Part shown: positions 34,217 through 43,810 of the stretch, piece by piece | Numbering within the stretch: position 1 is the stretch's first letter | How the letters are laid out: each line of letters starts with the position of its first letter | From: CAILZL01 sp050248275 | Lineage (GTDB): Bacteria; Pseudomonadota; Gammaproteobacteria; Steroidobacterales; Steroidobacteraceae | Direction of reading: 5' to 3' | DNA length: 64,000 nucleotides | NCBI GenBank assembly: GCA_050248275.1 | Contig: JBFWSR010000003.1 | Location: forward strand, 127,870 to 191,869 | Program-made: the position numbers and the translations under genes | The notes under the pieces: model-generated | Told to the model about the DNA's origin: nothing | Database searches by the model: none | What the model saw: only the letters and a program-made list of their open reading frames with translations

Positions 34217-35185
34217 TTAGTAGCTGCGACTGACGGCAAATTCGGCAAGTTCGCGCAGGGCCTTTGTATAAGCCGAGTCGGGCAACTCCGAGAGCGCCGC
34301 GATGGCAAGGTCGGTCTCCTGCCGTGCGAGGCGCGCAGTGTACTCAAGCCCCCCCGTCGATTCAATTGTTTGCGTGATGAGTGCGATTGAATCGAGTCCG
34401 CCGTTTTCAATGGCATTGCGAATCAGTTGCTGTTGTTCGGCATTGCCGTGCTTGAGCGCGTGGATCAGGGGCAGGGTGGGTTTGCCTTCGGCCAGGTCGT
34501 CGCCAAGGTTCTTGCCCAGTTCTGCGCGGCTGGCGCGATAGTCGAGTACGTCGTCAACCAGTTGAAACGCCGTGCCCAGATGCTTGCCATAGCGGGCCAG
34601 GGCCTGTTCGTGCATGGCGGGTGCGCCGGCCACAATGGCGGCAATCTGCGCGCCGGCCTCGAACAATTTGGCGGTCTTGCGGTAGATCACGTCGAAGTAA
34701 CGGGCTTCGGTGGTGTCCGGGTCGTGGGCATTCATCAACTGCAGCACTTCACCTTCGGCGATCTTGTTGGTGGCGCCGGCCATCACGTCCATGACGCGCA
34801 TGCTGCCCAGCTCGACCATCATTTCGAAGGCGCGCGAATACAGGTAATCGCCCACCAGCACGCTGGCCTGATTGCCCCACACGGCATTGGCCGTGTCCTG
34901 GCCGCGCCGCAATGCCGAGCCATCGACCACATCATCGTGCAACAGAGTGGCGGTATGGATGAATTCGACGATGGCCGCCGTGCTGGCCAGCCGGCCGCCA
35001 TCATGGCCGCAGGTTCTGCCGGCCAGCACTGTCACCAGCGGGCGCACGCGTTTGCCGCCGGACTGAATGATGTATTCAGCCACCTGGTTGACCAGCGCTA
35101 CATCGCTGGCCAGCCGGGTGCGGATGACGTTATCGACGGCGAGCAGATCGGCACTGACTGGTTTTTTTATCGAATCGAGGCTCAT
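34217..35185 (-). CDS. ispB: Octaprenyl diphosphate synthase
   Basis: ATG 35185 (MSLDSIKKPVSADL) is preferred over an in-frame start 30 bases upstream, giving 322 residues, the usual length. Both Asp-rich motifs of trans-prenyltransferases are present: LLHDDVVDG (first DDxxD) and FQLVDDVLDY (second), with GGKRVRP at the start of the catalytic domain. The enzyme builds the C40-type side chain of quinones from IPP and FPP in the cytoplasm. It is divergent from rplU, as in other gammaproteobacteria. Confidence 0.95.
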   Translation of the reverse strand: MSLDSIKKPVSADLLAVDNVIRTRLASDVALVNQVAEYIIQSGGKRVRPLVTVLAGRTCGHDGGRLASTAAIVEFIHTATLLHDDVVDGSALRRGQDTANAVWGNQASVLVGDYLYSRAFEMMVELGSMRVMDVMAGATNKIAEGEVLQLMNAHDPDTTEARYFDVIYRKTAKLFEAGAQIAAIVAGAPAMHEQALARYGKHLGTAFQLVDDVLDYRASRAELGKNLGDDLAEGKPTLPLIHALKHGNAEQQQLIRNAIENGGLDSIALITQTIESTGGLEYTARLARQETDLAIAALSELPDSAYTKALRELAEFAVSRSY

Positions 35186-35508
35186 GGACTGGGTAAACGG
35201 CCAAAAGGGCGGCAATGGTAGCTTAAGAAAGGGCTGTGAGCGGTGGGCTATGGGCAGGAGGCCAGAAAAAATCTGGTTGCTATCGGCTGCAGGTGATTTT
35301 TGGCTATTGTGGCGATCACTCGGCCCGCGCCTCCGAACCCACAGCTTGCAGCTTACGATCCACAGCCCTTAGATTTCCCGAAAAGCCCTTGCTCGATCGG
35401 GTGCTTATCCGTAAACTTCGCGGCCTTTCGCCGGGGGCTGCCCGGTAATCTGCCATGTCTTCCGTTCCGCTCCGGATCGGGGGCGGGTCATTCGGAGTGA
35501 GTTAAAAC
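35186..35508. other. ispB-rplU divergent region with a long inverted repeat
   Basis: No gene is seen in these 323 bases. AAGGGCTGTG (35229-35238) is repeated inverted as CACAGCCCTT (35361-35370), with purine-rich GGGCTATGGGCAGGAGG and C-rich sequence between. This looks like a small dispersed intergenic repeat of the kind seen in several Xanthomonadales-like genomes. The rplU promoter and leader should lie in the right-hand part. Confidence 0.35.
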
Positions 35509-35823
35509 ATGTACGCTGTGATCGCCACAGGTGGCAAACAGTATCGCGTCAGCGAAGGCACGGTGCTGCGCATTGAAAAACTGGAAGCCGAAGCCGGCGC
35601 AGCGGTCGAGTTCGATCAAGTGCTGCTGGTTGCCAATGGCGACAGGGTCGCCGTCGGCGCGCCGCTGGTCGCAGGCAGCAAGGTCACGGCCACCGTGCAG
35701 AAGCATGGTCAGGGCGACAAGGTATCGTTCGTGAAATTCCGTCGTCGCAAGCACTATATGCGTCGCGGCGGCCACCGTCAGCAGTACACCGAAATCAAGG
35801 TCACCGGCATCACCGGCGCCTGA
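35509..35823 (+). CDS. rplU: 50S ribosomal protein L21
   Basis: The 104-residue protein starts MYAVIATGGKQYRVSEG and contains RRRKHYMRRGGHRQ near the C-terminus, the L21 signature. Length matches E. coli L21 (103). It binds 23S rRNA. The gene begins the conserved rplU-rpmA-obgE run; GGAG lies 13 bases before the ATG. Confidence 0.97.
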   Translation: MYAVIATGGKQYRVSEGTVLRIEKLEAEAGAAVEFDQVLLVANGDRVAVGAPLVAGSKVTATVQKHGQGDKVSFVKFRRRKHYMRRGGHRQQYTEIKVTGITGA

Positions 35824-35849
35824 TTCATCTTTGTTGAGGATTATCGGCA

Positions 35850-36107
35850 ATGGCACATAAAAAGGCAGGCGGCAGTACCAAGAACGGCCGCGATTCAGAA
35901 TCCAAGCGACTGGGCGTGAAGAAGTTTGGCGGCGAGTCGGTGGTGGGTGGCAACATCATCATCCGTCAGCGCGGCACGCAATTCTGGCCCGGTGACAATG
36001 TGGGCATGGGCACCGACCATACCCTGTTCGCCAAGGCCAACGGTCGCGTCGAGTTCCGCAAGCGCGGCGCCGCCCAGCACACTTACGTGAGCGTGGTCGC
36101 TGAGTAA
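35850..36107 (+). CDS. rpmA: 50S ribosomal protein L27
   Basis: The 85-residue protein starts MAHKKAGGSTKNGRDSESK and contains GGNIIIRQRGTQFWPG, the L27 signature. L27 reaches the peptidyl-transferase centre with its N-terminus. It lies 26 bases after rplU and is followed by a strong terminator. Confidence 0.97.
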   Translation: MAHKKAGGSTKNGRDSESKRLGVKKFGGESVVGGNIIIRQRGTQFWPGDNVGMGTDHTLFAKANGRVEFRKRGAAQHTYVSVVAE

Positions 36108-36128
36108 TTCCGATCCATCAGGGTCCAG

Positions 36129-36158
36129 AAAAACCCCAGCGCTGCTGGGGTTTTTTTT
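36129..36158 (+). terminator. Rho-independent terminator after rpmA
   Basis: ACCCCAGC and GCTGGGGT form an eight-base stem with a GCT loop, followed by a run of T (36151-36158). It separates the L21-L27 unit from obgE. Confidence 0.92.
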
Positions 36159-36272
36159 GTGCGTTTGATTTTGACTGGCTTGTTTTGACTGTTTGTTTTG
36201 GTCTGCTGCGACATTGCACAGTGCAATAATGCCGGGCAGTTTTTTGCAGCAACCCACTACTGGCTTTTTTCC

Positions 36273-37322
36273 ATGAAGTTCGTCGACGAAGCAATCATCA
36301 AGGTCCAGGGCGGCAATGGCGGCCGTGGCGCCATCAGTTTCCGTCGTGAGAAATTCATTCCCTTCGGTGGGCCGGATGGCGGCGATGGCGGTCATGGAGC
36401 GGGCATCTATCTGGAGGCTGTGAGCGGCATCAATACGCTGGCGGATTTTCGTTATCACCGTTCGTTCCGTGCGCCGCATGGCACCGCAGGCAGCGGCAAT
36501 GACTGCACCGGCGCGGGTGGCGAAGATCTGACGATCAAAGTGCCGGTGGGTACGGTCGTATTCGATACTGAAACCGATGAGGAATTGGGCGATCTGACCC
36601 GGTCAGGTCAGCGCATCCTGGTGGTTAAAGGCGGCAAGGGCGGCTGGGGCAATGCGCGCTTCAAGAGCAGCACCAATCGCACGCCGCGCAAGGCCATGCC
36701 GGGCCTGCCGGGCGAGAAACGCGAATTGCGCCTGGAAATGCGGGTGATCGCCGACGTCGGATTGCTGGGACTGCCCAATGCCGGCAAGTCCACGCTGATC
36801 CGTGCGGTATCGGCCGCCAAGCCCAAGGTCGCGGATTATCCCTTCACCACCCTGCATCCCAATCTGGGCGTGGTGTCGGTGGGGCTGCATCGCAGCTTCG
36901 TCATGGCGGACATCCCGGGGGTGATCGAAGGTGCGGCCGAAGGCGCGGGACTGGGCTTGCGTTTTCTGAAGCATCTGGAGCGCACGCGGGTCTTGCTGCA
37001 TCTGGTGGACATCATGCCGCCCGATCCCGAGGCCGATCCCGTCAAGGATGTGCGTGTCATTGCTGCCGAGTTGAAGAAATACAGTCCCAAACTGGCCAGG
37101 AAAGAGCGCTGGCTGGTGCTCAACAAGATCGATGCCCTGTCAGAAGAGGATGCCGACAAACGCTGCAAGGACATCGTGCGCCGGTTGCGCTGGAAAGGGC
37201 CGGTTTACCGCATTTCCGGTCTGGCGCGCATCGGCACCGACAAGCTCTGTCAGGACATCATGTCGCTGATCGAAAAGATGGCTGAAGAGGAAAAACGGGC
37301 TGCAGCCGAAACGGATGTCTAG
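36273..37322 (+). CDS. obgE: Obg-family GTPase
   Basis: ATG 36273 (MKFVDEAIIKVQGG) gives 349 residues; the frame is open upstream but the family start is clear. The N-terminal Obg fold is Gly-rich (GGNGGRGAISFRREKFIP, GGPDGGDGG). The G domain has P-loop GLPNAGKS, switch TTLHPNLG, DIPG (G3) and NKID (G4). ObgE binds the 50S subunit and couples ribosome assembly to growth and the stringent response. It has its own space after the rpmA terminator and so probably its own promoter. Confidence 0.96.
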   Translation: MKFVDEAIIKVQGGNGGRGAISFRREKFIPFGGPDGGDGGHGAGIYLEAVSGINTLADFRYHRSFRAPHGTAGSGNDCTGAGGEDLTIKVPVGTVVFDTETDEELGDLTRSGQRILVVKGGKGGWGNARFKSSTNRTPRKAMPGLPGEKRELRLEMRVIADVGLLGLPNAGKSTLIRAVSAAKPKVADYPFTTLHPNLGVVSVGLHRSFVMADIPGVIEGAAEGAGLGLRFLKHLERTRVLLHLVDIMPPDPEADPVKDVRVIAAELKKYSPKLARKERWLVLNKIDALSEEDADKRCKDIVRRLRWKGPVYRISGLARIGTDKLCQDIMSLIEKMAEEEKRAAAETDV

Positions 37323-37352
37323 GGTCTGTTAACAATAGACGAGCCGCAAAAC

Positions 37353-37383
37353 AAAACACCAGTCATTGACTGACTGGTGTTTT
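37353..37383. terminator. Bidirectional terminator between obgE and rpsT
   Basis: AAAACACCAGTCA (37353-37365) and its exact inverse (37371-37383) flank a five-base loop, giving A-run and T-run on both sides. It can end both convergent genes. Confidence 0.92.
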
Positions 37384-37437
37384 ATCTGATTCCGATGCCG
37401 GCAATGCCAGTCTGAAAGGACTGGTTTCCCCGGCAAA

Positions 37438-37704
37438 TTAACCAGCGAGCGTCTTCACGCGCGCATTCAACTGGCTCTTGTGACGGGCAGCCTTGTTGCG
37501 GTGGATGATGCCCTTGTTGACCATGGCGTCGATGACCGGCACGGCAGCCTTCAGGTTGTTGACGGCTTCTTCCTTCTGGCCGGCTTCAACGGCGCTCAGC
37601 ACGTTCTTGATGGCGGTGCGCAGGCGCGAACGGGCAGCCATGTTGTGGGCGCGACGCTGAATGGTCTGACGGGCGCGCTTGATTGCAGATTTGATATTCG
37701 CCAC
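37438..37704 (-). CDS. rpsT: 30S ribosomal protein S20
   Basis: GTG 37704 is the start: the protein then reads (M)ANIKSAIKRARQTIQRRAHN, as in S20, and has 88 residues (E. coli 87). GAGAGAGA lies just upstream as ribosome site. An ATG further upstream at 37737 would add 11 residues not found in S20. E. coli rpsT also uses a non-ATG start (UUG), linked to autogenous control, so the weak start may be regulatory. S20 binds 16S rRNA early in assembly. It is divergent from murJ. Confidence 0.95.
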   Translation of the reverse strand: MANIKSAIKRARQTIQRRAHNMAARSRLRTAIKNVLSAVEAGQKEEAVNNLKAAVPVIDAMVNKGIIHRNKAARHKSQLNARVKTLAG

Positions 37705-37896
37705 GGTCTCTCTCTGACTCTGGAAAGGGGACTCCAAAAATGAGGCGCGATTCTGCCGATGCGCCTGCCCAAAGGCAAGGGGTCAGGCCGGGTTTCCACA
37801 GGATTGCTCTGCAAAAGAGCGGGTTCGGGGCTATCGGCCTATCGACGCTACCGATACCATTGCCGGTCTTTCGGCCGCAGGTCACTTCAGGTACCC

Positions 37897-39462
37897 ATGA
37901 GTCGTCGCGTTTTCCGCAGTATGAGCGTCTTTGGACTGATGACGTTGCTGTCCCGCATTACCGGCCTGTGGCGCGACACGGTTTATGCCAGCGTATTTCC
38001 GACAGCCACCGGCATGATGGATGCGTGGCTGGCGTCGTACCAGATTCCCAATTATCTGCGCCGCCTGTTTGCCGAGGGCGCGTTTTCGCAGGCCTTCGTG
38101 CCGGTGGTGTCCGAGTACCGCGCCAGGCGTTCGGTCGAAGAAACCCGTGAGCTGGTGGACAGCGTGGCCGGGACGCTGGGTGGTTTTCTGCTGGTGCTGT
38201 CGTTGATCGGTTCGTTGTCGGCGCCGCTGCTGATCTGGGCATGCGCCCCGGGATTCGATTCGCACAGTGCCCGGTTCGGCATGGCCGTGGAGATGCTGCG
38301 CTGGACCTTTCCCTACCTGTTCTTTGTGTCGATGACCGCGCTGGCGGGCGGCGTGCTCAACAGTTACGAGCGTTTTGCCATTCCGGCATTCAGCTCGGTG
38401 CTGCTTAATCTCATCATGATCGCAGCCGCCTTGTGGTGGTCGCCGCATCTGCAAAAGCCGTACATGGCGCTGGCGCTGGGGGTGTTCATTGCCGGTATCG
38501 CACAGGTGCTCATTCATCTGCCGACGCTGCTCAAACTCAAGCTGCTGCGTCGGCCGCGCTGGAATTTTCAGCATGAAGGCGTGCGGCGCGTCGGCAAATT
38601 GATGATACCTGCCATCATCGGTTCATCCATGGGGCAGCTCAGTGTGCTGGTCAGTGGGCAGATTGCCAGCTTCTTTGCCACCGGCAGTATTTCGTGGCTG
38701 TACTTCGCTGATCGTCTGGTGGAATTTCCGCTGGGCATTTTCAGTATCGCACTGGCCACCGTGATTCTGCCGAGCCTGTCGGCGCATCACGCGGCGGAAT
38801 CGCCGGAGCGCTTTACCGCCACCATGGATTGGGCGCTGCGGCTGTTGTGTATTGTGGTGCTGCCCGCAGCGGTAGCCTTGTATCTGTTGGCCGGCCCGTT
38901 GAGTGTGGTGATGTTCTATCGCGGCAAATTCACCGAACTGGACGTGCAGATGACCACTTGGGCGGTGATGGCTTATTCACTGGCGCTGTTCGGCTGGAGT
39001 CTGGTGAAGGTGCTGGCGCCCGGTTATTACGCGCGTCAGGACACCAGGGCGCCGGTGCGTACGGCCATGTGGTCGTTTGGTCTGACCATGATCTTGAATT
39101 TGATGGCAGTGCTGGTGCTGACCTTGCTGGATCGCAAACATGATCTCGGCATGCACGTGTTGCTGGCGCTGGCGACGGCAGCAGGTGCCTTGCTCAATGC
39201 CTGGCTGTTGTTTCGCGGTCTGCGCAAGCAGGATGTGTATCAACCAGCGCCGGGCTGGGGAGCTTTGTGGCTGCGCATCCTGCTGGCCAATATTGTCATG
39301 GCGATGTTCCTGTATCTGTTTGCTGGCCAGGTTTCGGAATGGCTGGCGCTCGGCAATTTCAAGCGCATCGTCTGGATGGCTGAACTGGTGGTGGGTGGCG
39401 CAGGCTTATATTTCCTGAGTCTGTGGCTGCTGGGTCTGCGGCCAGCACATTTGAAACATTGA
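37897..39462 (+). CDS. murJ: Lipid II flippase MurJ
   Basis: ATG 37897 gives 521 residues starting MSRRVFRSMSVFGLMTLLSRITGLWRD, the classic MurJ N-terminus; the frame is open upstream to 37759 without family support. The protein has about 14 membrane helices. Typical residues include the Arg in LSRITGLWRD and the PNYLRRLFAEGAFSQAFVPV segment. MurJ moves the peptidoglycan precursor lipid II across the inner membrane. It is divergent from rpsT and upstream of ribF, as in other gammaproteobacteria. Confidence 0.95.
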   Translation: MSRRVFRSMSVFGLMTLLSRITGLWRDTVYASVFPTATGMMDAWLASYQIPNYLRRLFAEGAFSQAFVPVVSEYRARRSVEETRELVDSVAGTLGGFLLVLSLIGSLSAPLLIWACAPGFDSHSARFGMAVEMLRWTFPYLFFVSMTALAGGVLNSYERFAIPAFSSVLLNLIMIAAALWWSPHLQKPYMALALGVFIAGIAQVLIHLPTLLKLKLLRRPRWNFQHEGVRRVGKLMIPAIIGSSMGQLSVLVSGQIASFFATGSISWLYFADRLVEFPLGIFSIALATVILPSLSAHHAAESPERFTATMDWALRLLCIVVLPAAVALYLLAGPLSVVMFYRGKFTELDVQMTTWAVMAYSLALFGWSLVKVLAPGYYARQDTRAPVRTAMWSFGLTMILNLMAVLVLTLLDRKHDLGMHVLLALATAAGALLNAWLLFRGLRKQDVYQPAPGWGALWLRILLANIVMAMFLYLFAGQVSEWLALGNFKRIVWMAELVVGGAGLYFLSLWLLGLRPAHLKH

Positions 39463-39464
39463 AC

Positions 39465-40406
39465 ATGGAATTGATTCGCGGTTTGCACAATCTGCATGCC
39501 GGGCGCTGGTCGCCGGACCAGATCGGCTCGGTGGCGACCATTGGCGGATTCGATGGCATGCATCGCGGTCATCAGGCGCTGCTGGCGGCATTGAAGCGCA
39601 AGGCGGACGAATTGCAGCTGCCGGCGACGGTGATTTCCTTTGAGCCCACGCCGCGCGAGTTTTTCATGGGCAAGAATGCGCCGGCGCGTCTGCAGCGCTT
39701 CCGTGAAAAATTTACGACGCTGGCGGACTGCGGCGTGGATCGCTTCGTCTGTTTGCGTTTTAACGAGCCGTTGCGACGTCTGAGCCCGGTACAGTTTGTC
39801 GAACAGGTTCTGCGCGATGCGTTGCATCTGCGCTGGCTGGTGGTGGGGCACGATTTCCAGTTTGGTCGAGGTCGCGAAGGTTGCGTGGCCAGTCTGAGAG
39901 AATTGGGACGGCGCTGCGGTTTTGGTGTGGATGAATTTGCGCCCCATCTGGTTGCCGGTGAGCGGGTCAGCAGCACGCTGGTGCGCGAGGCACTGGCAAC
40001 CGGCGATCTGCCGCGTGCCGCGCATCTGCTGGGCAGGCCATATGCCATCAGCGGTCGTGTGGTGCATGGTCAGAAGCTGGGACGTACACTGGGGTTTCCG
40101 ACAGCCAACCTGCGCTTGCAGCGGCGGGTGACTCCCTTGAAAGGCATCTTTGCAGTGCGCGTGACCGGTGCCGGGCTGCAGGGCGTGCCGGCAGTGGCCA
40201 GTCTGGGTACGCGGCCGGTGGTGAATGGCGTTGAACCGTTGCTGGAAGTGCATGTGTTCGACTATGTCGGCGATCTGTATGGCGAACGCTTGCAGGTCGA
40301 TTTCATCGCACGTCTGCGCGATGAACGCTGGTTCCCCAATCTCGACGAACTGGTGATACAGATGCAGCAGGATGCATTACAGGCGCGGCAGATTTTGCAG
40401 AGTTAG
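39465..40406 (+). CDS. ribF: Bifunctional riboflavin kinase / FAD synthetase
   Basis: ATG 39465, two bases after the murJ stop, gives 313 residues. The N-terminal FAD synthetase domain has GGFDGMHRGHQALL (nucleotidyl-transfer HxGH motif) and GHDFQFGRGREG. The C-terminal riboflavin kinase domain has KLGRTLGFPTANL and the VNGVEPLLEVHVFDY strand. The enzyme makes FMN and FAD in the cytoplasm. Gene order ribF-ileS-lspA is conserved. Confidence 0.95.
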   Translation: MELIRGLHNLHAGRWSPDQIGSVATIGGFDGMHRGHQALLAALKRKADELQLPATVISFEPTPREFFMGKNAPARLQRFREKFTTLADCGVDRFVCLRFNEPLRRLSPVQFVEQVLRDALHLRWLVVGHDFQFGRGREGCVASLRELGRRCGFGVDEFAPHLVAGERVSSTLVREALATGDLPRAAHLLGRPYAISGRVVHGQKLGRTLGFPTANLRLQRRVTPLKGIFAVRVTGAGLQGVPAVASLGTRPVVNGVEPLLEVHVFDYVGDLYGERLQVDFIARLRDERWFPNLDELVIQMQQDALQARQILQS

Positions 40407-40425
40407 TTCAAGACAGGCCCATTAG

Positions 40426-43254
40426 ATGACCCATTCGATGATTGATTACAAACAGACCCTGAATTTGCCGAGTACGGATTTTCCGATGAAGGCCGATCTG
40501 GCGCGCCGCGAGCCCGAATTGCTCAAGTGGTGGCAGGAACGGCAGATCTATCAGCAACTGCGCGTGCAGGCCAAGGGTCGTCCGCAGTTCATTCTGGCCG
40601 ATGGTCCGCCGTATGCGAATGGTGCGATTCATCTGGGCCATGCCATCAACAAGATACTGAAGGACATCATCGTCAAGTCGCGCAGTCTGGATGGTCTTGA
40701 TGCGCCCTATATTCCCGGCTGGGATTGTCATGGTCTGCCCATCGAACATCAGATCGAGAAACTGCGCGGCAAGGAAGTGAAGCATCTGGAACCGCGTGTC
40801 TTCCGTCAGGCCTGTCGCGACTATGCCGCCGAGCAGGTGAATGGGCAGCGCGAGGACTTCAAGCGTCTGGGCGTGATGGGCGACTGGGACAATCCTTTCC
40901 TCACCATGCAGCCGAAATTCGAGGCCGAACAATTGCGCGCCTTCGCACAGATCCTGCGCAATGGTCATGTGTACAAGGGCCTGAAGCCGGTGCACTGGTG
41001 CATGGACTGCGGTTCAGCGCTGGCCGAAGCCGAAGTGGAATATGAAGACCGCACTTCGCCGGCCATTGATGTGCGCTTCAGCGTGATGGATGCCGGGGAG
41101 TTTGCGACGCGCACGCAAGTGCGCAGCGACAAGCCGATCAGTGTAGTGATCTGGACCACGACACCCTGGACTTTGCCGGCCAATCAGGCGGTCGCGGTTG
41201 GTCCCGAGATTCGTTATGGCGTGTATGAACTCGCCGATGAGATTCTGGTGCTGGCGGTGGCGCTGGCCGAGAGCGTATTCAAGCGCACCCGGCTGACCGA
41301 TGCCAGGTTGCTGGCGGAAACAACAGGTGACGCACTGGAAGGATTGCAACTGCAACATCCTTTCTATGAACGCATCGTGCCGGTCATTCTTGGCGATCAC
41401 GTCACGCTGGATGCCGGTACGGGCGCTGTGCATACCGCACCGGGCCACGGTCAGGAAGACTATGTGGTGGGCGCCAAGTACAAGCTGGCCATTGATAATC
41501 CGGTGGGCGGCGATGGCCGCTTCCTGCCCAACACGCCGTTATTTGCGGGCGAAAAGGTATTCGACGCCAATCCCAAAGTCATTGAAGTGCTCAGGGAACG
41601 CGGCAAGTTGTTGCATCATGAAAAGTTGCAGCACAGTTATCCGCATTGCTGGCGCCACAAGACGCCGGTGATTTTTCGCGCCACGCCGCAGTGGTTCATC
41701 AGCATGGAGCAGGCCGGCCTGCGCGCGGGCGCCTTGCGTGAAATCGACAAGGTGCGCTGGATCCCCGGTTGGGGACAGAGCCGCATCGGCAATATGATTG
41801 CCAATCGTCCCGACTGGTGCATCTCGCGTCAGCGCATGTGGGGCGTGCCGATTGCCTTGTTCCTGCACAAGACGACCGGCGAGCTGCATCCGCAATCAGT
41901 CGAATTGCTGGAGTCGGTGGCCAAGCTGGTGGAGCAGCAGGGTATCGATGCCTGGTTCGAACTGGAGCCGCAGCAGTTGCTGGGGGCTGAGGCCGAACAC
42001 TATGAAAAAGTCACCGACATCATGGATGTCTGGTTCGACTCGGGCGTGGTGCATCACTGCGTGCCGGCGATGCGTCCGGAAATTGTCGCACCTGCGGATC
42101 TTTATCTGGAAGGCTCCGATCAGCATCGCGGCTGGTTCCACAGTTCATTGCTGACGTCGGTCGCCATGCATGATCGTGCGCCCTACAAGACAGTGCTGAC
42201 GCATGGGTTCACCATCGACGACAAGGGCCGCAAGATGTCCAAGTCGCTGGGTAATGTGATCGTGCCGCAGAAGGTAGTGGGCACGCTGGGCGCCGATGTG
42301 CTGCGTCTGTGGGTGGCAGCCACCGATTACGCTAATGAAATGAGTCTGTCGGATGAGATTCTCAAGCGCGTCACCGATTCCTATCGCCGCATCCGCAATA
42401 CCGTGCGTTTCCTGCTGGGCAATCTCGCTGGTTTCGATCCGGCGCAGCATCAGGTTGCGGTGGCGGATATGGTGGATCTGGATCGTTGGGCGGTATGGCG
42501 TACCGCGCAATTGCAGCAGGAAATGCTTGAGGCCTATCGCAATTACGAATTCCATCTGATCTATCAGAAATTGCACAACTTCTGCAGCGTCGATCTGGGC
42601 GCGTTCTACTTGGATGTGCTGAAGGATCGTCTTTACACCACACAGGCCGGCAGTCATGCACGCCGCTCGGCGCAAAGCGCGATGTATCTCATCACCGGCG
42701 CAATGGTGCGCTGGCTGGCGCCGGTGCTGTCGTTCACCGCCGAGGAAATCTGGAAGTTCATGCCGGCTGTGGCCGGGCGCGCCGAGTCGGTATTCCTGAC
42801 TACCTGGCTGGAATTGCGGCAAGCCATGCAGCCAACAATAGACTGGAGTCAGTTGCTGGAGTTGCGCAGTGCTGTGTCACGTGAACTGGAGAAACTGCGA
42901 GTGGCGTGCGCCATCGGCGCGCCTCTGGATGCGGGTGTCACCCTGTACGCCAGGGAACCGGTGTTCAGCTTGCTCCGCAGTCTTGGCGATGAACTGCGCT
43001 TTGTGTTCATTACTTCCGAAGCCAGTGTGTTGCCGGCCGCTGAGCGTTCGAGCGCTGCCGTACCGGCCAGCGATGTGGCTGATCATGCAGACAGCAATAT
43101 GGTCTGGATCGCAGCGCATGCTGTCGAGTATGGCAAGTGCGTGCGCTGCTGGCATAAACGTCCCGAAGTAGGTGCACATGCCGAGCAACCGGAATTATGC
43201 GATCGCTGTATAAGCAATGTCAGTGCTGCGGGAGAGGAGCGTCGTTATGCCTGA
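40426..43254 (+). CDS. ileS: Isoleucyl-tRNA synthetase
   Basis: The 942-residue class I synthetase has the HIGH motif as HLGH (residues 69-72), KMSKS (603-607), the editing domain between them (TTPWTLPANQAVAV, GTGAVHTAPGHGQEDY) and a C-terminal zinc finger (CVRCWHKRPE, then CDRC). Start ATG 40426 is used; ATG 40438 is possible. The zinc-finger form is the bacterial type sensitive to mupirocin in general. It sits 19 bases after ribF and overlaps lspA by eight bases. Confidence 0.96.
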   Translation: MTHSMIDYKQTLNLPSTDFPMKADLARREPELLKWWQERQIYQQLRVQAKGRPQFILADGPPYANGAIHLGHAINKILKDIIVKSRSLDGLDAPYIPGWDCHGLPIEHQIEKLRGKEVKHLEPRVFRQACRDYAAEQVNGQREDFKRLGVMGDWDNPFLTMQPKFEAEQLRAFAQILRNGHVYKGLKPVHWCMDCGSALAEAEVEYEDRTSPAIDVRFSVMDAGEFATRTQVRSDKPISVVIWTTTPWTLPANQAVAVGPEIRYGVYELADEILVLAVALAESVFKRTRLTDARLLAETTGDALEGLQLQHPFYERIVPVILGDHVTLDAGTGAVHTAPGHGQEDYVVGAKYKLAIDNPVGGDGRFLPNTPLFAGEKVFDANPKVIEVLRERGKLLHHEKLQHSYPHCWRHKTPVIFRATPQWFISMEQAGLRAGALREIDKVRWIPGWGQSRIGNMIANRPDWCISRQRMWGVPIALFLHKTTGELHPQSVELLESVAKLVEQQGIDAWFELEPQQLLGAEAEHYEKVTDIMDVWFDSGVVHHCVPAMRPEIVAPADLYLEGSDQHRGWFHSSLLTSVAMHDRAPYKTVLTHGFTIDDKGRKMSKSLGNVIVPQKVVGTLGADVLRLWVAATDYANEMSLSDEILKRVTDSYRRIRNTVRFLLGNLAGFDPAQHQVAVADMVDLDRWAVWRTAQLQQEMLEAYRNYEFHLIYQKLHNFCSVDLGAFYLDVLKDRLYTTQAGSHARRSAQSAMYLITGAMVRWLAPVLSFTAEEIWKFMPAVAGRAESVFLTTWLELRQAMQPTIDWSQLLELRSAVSRELEKLRVACAIGAPLDAGVTLYAREPVFSLLRSLGDELRFVFITSEASVLPAAERSSAAVPASDVADHADSNMVWIAAHAVEYGKCVRCWHKRPEVGAHAEQPELCDRCISNVSAAGEERRYA

Positions 43255-43786
43255 TGTTACAGAAAAACCGGCGATTGAGCGCAAGCCCTGGTTTACGCCG
43301 ACGCGCGGCGCCAGCGGCTGGCTGTGGCTGTCGTTGATCGTGATTGTCCTGGATCAGGTCACCAAGGCGCTGGTCAGCCGCAGTATGGGCCTGTACGAAA
43401 GCATCGATCTGCTGCCGGTGCTCAGCCTGACACATTTGCACAATACCGGTGCCGCATTCAGCATGCTGGCTGGCGCTTCCGGTTGGCAGCGCTGGTTTTT
43501 CATCATACTGGCCGTGGTGGTCAGCGTGACGCTGATGCTGTGGTTGCGGCGCATTCGCAGCAACGAACAGACATTGCTGGCGATCGGTCTATCACTGGTG
43601 CTCGGTGGTGCGCTGGGCAATGTCATCGACCGGGTCTGGCTGGGTTATGTCATCGACTTCGTACATGTACATTGGGATCGCATAGGATTCAGTTTCGCTG
43701 CCTTCAATGTGGCGGATACTGCTATCAGCATTGGCGCAGGCTGTTTGTTGCTGGATGCGTTTCTGGAAGGACGCAAGAAAGATTGA
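43247..43786 (+). CDS. lspA: Lipoprotein signal peptidase (SPase II)
   Basis: ATG 43247 inside the end of ileS (GGAGAGGAG upstream) gives 179 residues. Four membrane helices are visible, with the catalytic Asp pair in GNVIDRVWLGYVIDF and FNVADTAISIGA. It cleaves prolipoproteins before the lipid-modified Cys; clients in this window include the VirB7-like and FG-GAP lipoproteins. In E. coli fkpB follows lspA; here ispH follows after 94 bases with no fkpB. Confidence 0.95.
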   Translation: MPDVTEKPAIERKPWFTPTRGASGWLWLSLIVIVLDQVTKALVSRSMGLYESIDLLPVLSLTHLHNTGAAFSMLAGASGWQRWFFIILAVVVSVTLMLWLRRIRSNEQTLLAIGLSLVLGGALGNVIDRVWLGYVIDFVHVHWDRIGFSFAAFNVADTAISIGAGCLLLDAFLEGRKKD

Positions 43787-43810
43787 TAATGGATGGCGCT
43801 GGCAATTGTA

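Noticed and set aside
39240..40253. 337-residue open frame on the minus strand
   Set aside because: Antisense to ribF and the end of murJ, both clearly coding.
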